The notes under the pieces are model-generated. The model was not told the origin of the DNA. It saw only the letters and a program-made list of their open reading frames with translations, and made no database searches. Of a stretch of DNA of 7,953 bases, positions 6,401-7,953 are shown piece after piece. Made by a program: the position numbers and the translations under genes. Location: contig JAPUJU010000396.1 in NCBI GenBank assembly GCA_027296025.1, positions 1 to 7,953 on the forward strand. Reading direction: 5' to 3'. Origin of the DNA: a bacterium. GTDB taxonomy: Bacteria > Krumholzibacteriota > Krumholzibacteriia > WVZY01. Every line of letters starts with the position of its first letter. The stretch's first letter is position 1.

Positions 6401-6428
6401 CTTATCGTCGCCAGCGCGTTTTCGGCAA
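6401..6428 (-). promoter_or_regulatory. Possible sigma-70-like promoter of the peptidase gene
   Basis: On the minus strand TTGCCG (6428 to 6423) and GATAAG (6406 to 6401) are separated by 16 bp, each matching the consensus at 4 of 6 positions. A transcript would start near 6394, leaving a leader of about 60 bases before the peptidase ATG. Found by eye only. Confidence 0.33.
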
Positions 6429-6529
6429 CTCGTATTTCCTAGTGGCAGCCCGAAGGGTGCGGCCTCCGCTGCGTACTCGGTGCCGGCCGATGGAACGCCG
6501 CACCCATGGGGGTAAACAGCCTTTTCGGT

Positions 6530-6581
6530 GCTGATGGTATCTTTATATTTTACATGTGGTTGTGCGGGAGGTATCATCAGC
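6530..6581. repeat. Inverted repeat in the sigma-factor leader
   Basis: The left arm (6530-6541, GCTGATGGTATC) and the right arm (6570-6581, GGTATCATCAGC) pair over 12 bp: 7 perfect outer pairs, then two G·T wobbles among five inner pairs. The 28-bp spacer contains TTTATATTTTACAT. Read as DNA it is a candidate operator around a -10-like element; read as RNA it is a long hairpin that would bury the end of a Shine-Dalgarno (6566-6572). Confidence 0.4.
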
Positions 6582-6608
6582 GTGTGTCCCTGCCCGGGTA
6601 AGAAATAG
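6582..6608 (+). CDS. Possible 8-codon leader peptide
   Basis: GGGAGGT (6566-6572) is a strong Shine-Dalgarno not used by any larger gene. Nine bases further on, GTG opens a tiny frame that reads M-C-P-C-P-G-K-K and stops at TAG (6606-6608). It ends 44 bases before the sigma ATG and overlaps the start of the hairpin region 6592-6619. A leader peptide affecting sigma translation is possible, but the frame is so short that chance is a serious alternative. Confidence 0.22.
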   Translation: MCPCPGKK

Positions 6609-6652
6609 CCCATCCGGGCCGAATAAACCCGGCGCGTGCGGGTAGGGATATC

Positions 6653-7306
6653 ATGAACGGAGTGCTGGCATATGCTGGGAGACCTTTCGTGAAGGACGTT
6701 GACCGCGATCTCATCGACAGATGGCGCGAGGGCGACCGGAGCGCGTTCGAGGAACTGGTGCGATTGCACATGTCCGATGCGTACCTGGTTGCGCTCGGGT
6801 TTACGGGCAACCCCGACGATGCTCGTGACCTGTCGCAGGACGCGTTCATCAAGGCGTTCGAAGCGCGCAGGAAATTCGATCCGAAGCGCCCGTTCTACCC
6901 GTGGTTTTACCGCGTCCTCAAGAACCACTGCCTGAACTTTCTGCAGCGTCGCAGAAAAACCTGGGAGTCGCTTCACCACAAGGACGGTGCGGAAGAGAGA
7001 TTTGCATCCGGCGCATCGACACCTCTCGAGAAGATGGAAAAAAGAGAGCGGGTCCGCCTGGTCCGTGCGGCCATTGAACGACTCTCTTTTGAGCACCGAG
7101 AGATCGTGGTGCTCAAGAATTTCAAGGGATATTCGTACCAGGAAATTGCGACAATCCTCGACATACCCATTGGAACGGTTATGTCGCGTCTCTACTATGC
7201 GAGAAAAACGCTCAAGCAGATTGTCCTCGAGTTCGAACGAAGTGGGCTCGACGACTTGCAAGGAGCCCGGGACCCGGGCGACCCGACGCACGGAGAGGTG
7301 GTCTGA
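6653..7306 (+). CDS. ECF-type RNA polymerase sigma factor
   Basis: A 217-residue sigma-70 family factor of the extracytoplasmic-function (RpoE-like) type. It binds RNA polymerase core and directs it to stress or envelope promoters. Region 2 spans about residues 16-102, with LIDRWREGDRSAFEELV (20-36), DLSQDAFIKAFE (59-70) and the promoter-melting/-10 block FYPWFYRVLKNHCLNFLQRR (81-100). Region 4 spans about 132-190, with IERLSFEHREIVVL (141-154) and the -35-binding helix-turn-helix SYQEIATILDIPIGTVMSRL (161-180). Regions 1 and 3 are absent, as expected for an ECF. The C-terminal 25 residues form an uncommon polar tail. The start is ambiguous: ATG 6653 follows a modest AGGG, but GTG 6689 has GGGAGA (6677-6682) six bases upstream and matches where ECF homology begins. 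It lies two bases before the anti-sigma gene. Confidence 0.93.
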   Translation: MNGVLAYAGRPFVKDVDRDLIDRWREGDRSAFEELVRLHMSDAYLVALGFTGNPDDARDLSQDAFIKAFEARRKFDPKRPFYPWFYRVLKNHCLNFLQRRRKTWESLHHKDGAEERFASGASTPLEKMEKRERVRLVRAAIERLSFEHREIVVLKNFKGYSYQEIATILDIPIGTVMSRLYYARKTLKQIVLEFERSGLDDLQGARDPGDPTHGEVV

Positions 7307-7308
7307 CC

Positions 7309-7743
7309 ATGGGCTGTAATCGCTTTCAAACGGACGGGATGAAATTCCTCGACGGTGAAATGACTGTCGAGGAAAAACGCGTTTATGAGGAGCACGTCGG
7401 GGCCTGCGACGTGTGTGCGAGCGAACTCGAGGACCTGGGGAGAATCGTCAAGCTGACCGACGAGTTGCGATTGCGTCCGCCCGACACAGAGTTCTGGGAT
7501 TCATACTGGAAAAGTCTGTACCGACGAACAGAACGTGGCGGCGGATTTCTGCTGCTGCTGATCGGTATTGCGGCGGTACTTGCTTTTGCTGCCTACAAAG
7601 CGGTAACCTCACCCGAGTTCTTGACGTTCAAGGGTCTCGCGATTGCAGCGGTCATACTCGGTCTGGTTGTCGTGTTTCTATCCGTGGTTCGTGAGCGCTA
7701 CCATGAGAGCAAGAACGACCCGTACAAGGAGGTCGAGCAGTGA
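7309..7743 (+). CDS. Zinc-finger membrane anti-sigma factor
   Basis: A 144-residue protein likely to hold the preceding ECF sigma factor at the membrane until a signal arrives. The N-terminal cytosolic part carries the ZAS-type motif: Cys3 plus H29-x3-C33-x2-C36, with FLDGEMTVEE (13-22) and the WDSYW segment (63-67), all typical of zf-HC2 anti-sigma factors. Two hydrophobic helices follow (about 79-96 and 109-127), with only about a dozen residues between them. Both termini should thus be cytosolic, with almost no periplasmic sensor domain. The end is charged (128-144). GGAGAGG (7292-7298) lies ten bases before the ATG, which is two bases after the sigma stop. The stop overlaps the next gene's GTG, so the three genes are translationally linked. 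Confidence 0.87.
   Translation: MGCNRFQTDGMKFLDGEMTVEEKRVYEEHVGACDVCASELEDLGRIVKLTDELRLRPPDTEFWDSYWKSLYRRTERGGGFLLLLIGIAAVLAFAAYKAVTSPEFLTFKGLAIAAVILGLVVVFLSVVRERYHESKNDPYKEVEQ
7726..7733 (+). promoter_or_regulatory. Shine-Dalgarno of the YbjQ-family gene
   Basis: AAGGAGGT lies inside the last codons of the anti-sigma gene, six bases before a GTG at 7740. It fixes that GTG as a start overlapping the TGA at 7741-7743. Confidence 0.75.
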
Positions 7744-7953
7744 CCGTTACAACAACCGACACGATTCCAGGCCGGAGAATCAAGACCATCCTCGGCCTGG
7801 TTCGCGGCAACACGATACGTGCGCGGCATATTGGCCACGATCTGCTCGCGAACCTCAAGAACATTACGGGGGGTGAAATCCGCGACTACACGAAGTTGAT
7901 CGCGGAATCTCGCGAGCAGTGCCTGGACCGCATGCGTGAGGAAGCCGCCTCCC
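7740..7953 (+). CDS. YbjQ/UPF0145 (DUF74) family protein, 3' truncated by window end
   Basis: The frame from GTG 7740 stays open to the window edge (71 codons seen; the family is usually about 105-110 residues). The visible part shows the family pattern: TTTDTIPGRRIKTILGLVRG (residues 4-23), then NTIRARHIGHD (24-34), then LKNITGGEIRDYTKLIAESR (39-58) and the helix ending LDRMREEA. YbjQ proteins are small, form ring-like oligomers and are annotated as putative heavy-metal-binding, but no firm biochemical role is known. The GTG overlaps the anti-sigma stop (GTGA) and has a strong Shine-Dalgarno, so it is the third gene of the sigma operon. The C-terminal part lies outside the window. Confidence 0.88.
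   Translation, partial: MTVTTTDTIPGRRIKTILGLVRGNTIRARHIGHDLLANLKNITGGEIRDYTKLIAESREQCLDRMREEAAS

Larger units (their letters stand above)
6336..6652. other. 317-bp divergent intergenic region
   Basis: This stretch separates the leftward peptidase gene from the rightward sigma operon. The left part holds the possible peptidase promoter. The right part holds an AT-rich TTTATATTTTACAT (6542-6555), an inverted repeat around it (6530-6581), a strong Shine-Dalgarno with a tiny ORF (6566-6608) and overlapping GC hairpins (6592-6632). The segment 6436-6512 is GC-rich with several imperfect short stems (for example CCCGAAGGG and CCCATGGG) that I could not match to a known RNA family. No tRNA or known riboswitch was recognised. 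Confidence 0.6.

Noticed and set aside
6436..6512. GC-rich stem-forming stretch considered as a small RNA or riboswitch
   Set aside because: Checked both strands by eye against SRP RNA, tRNA and common riboswitch cores; only short imperfect stems, no conserved core recognised.
6332..7291. 319-codon minus-strand open frame covering the sigma gene, with its stop overlapping the peptidase ATG
   Set aside because: It is antisense to a clear ECF sigma factor, its translation shows no recognisable domain, and GC-rich coding DNA often leaves the opposite strand open.

Overview
The window comes from a GC-rich, diderm (outer-membrane-bearing) bacterium. Four small beta-barrel proteins with signal peptides, compact gene packing, Shine-Dalgarno sites and intrinsic terminators all point that way. 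I cannot name the phylum from sequence alone. The mix of PorT-like barrels, an RssA-type patatin and an ECF/anti-sigma/YbjQ operon would fit a poorly sampled lineage, but that is a guess.

Left part (1-2450): the end of an unseen gene overlaps cutA (18-365). cutA meets, tail to tail with one base between stop codons, a small exported or membrane protein of unknown family on the minus strand (367-717). A divergent 120-bp gap leads to a first outer-membrane barrel (838-1461). This is followed by a hairpin and a strong intrinsic terminator (1507-1545), then a patatin-like phospholipase whose real start is a TTG at 1620.

Middle (2451-4727): two paralogous barrels lie in tandem (2614-3222 and 3314-3898), separated by a strong terminator (3250-3280). 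A fourth, unrelated PorT-like barrel (4044-4661) follows. Its terminator (4687-4717) closes the rightward block and faces a large cytosolic zinc metallopeptidase of the M3/M2 type on the minus strand (4728-6335).

Right part (6336-7953): a 317-bp divergent region carries a probable minus-strand promoter for the peptidase. Upstream of the sigma gene it also holds a structured, possibly regulatory leader with an inverted repeat and an unused strong Shine-Dalgarno followed by an 8-codon ORF. Then comes a tightly coupled operon: ECF sigma factor, zinc-finger membrane anti-sigma factor, and a YbjQ/UPF0145 protein running off the window end. The simplest reading is an envelope- or metal-stress regulon unit (sigma plus membrane sensor) next to a set of surface barrel proteins. 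Nothing in the sequence proves that the sigma factor controls the barrels. No tRNA, rRNA, CRISPR array or insertion sequence was seen.
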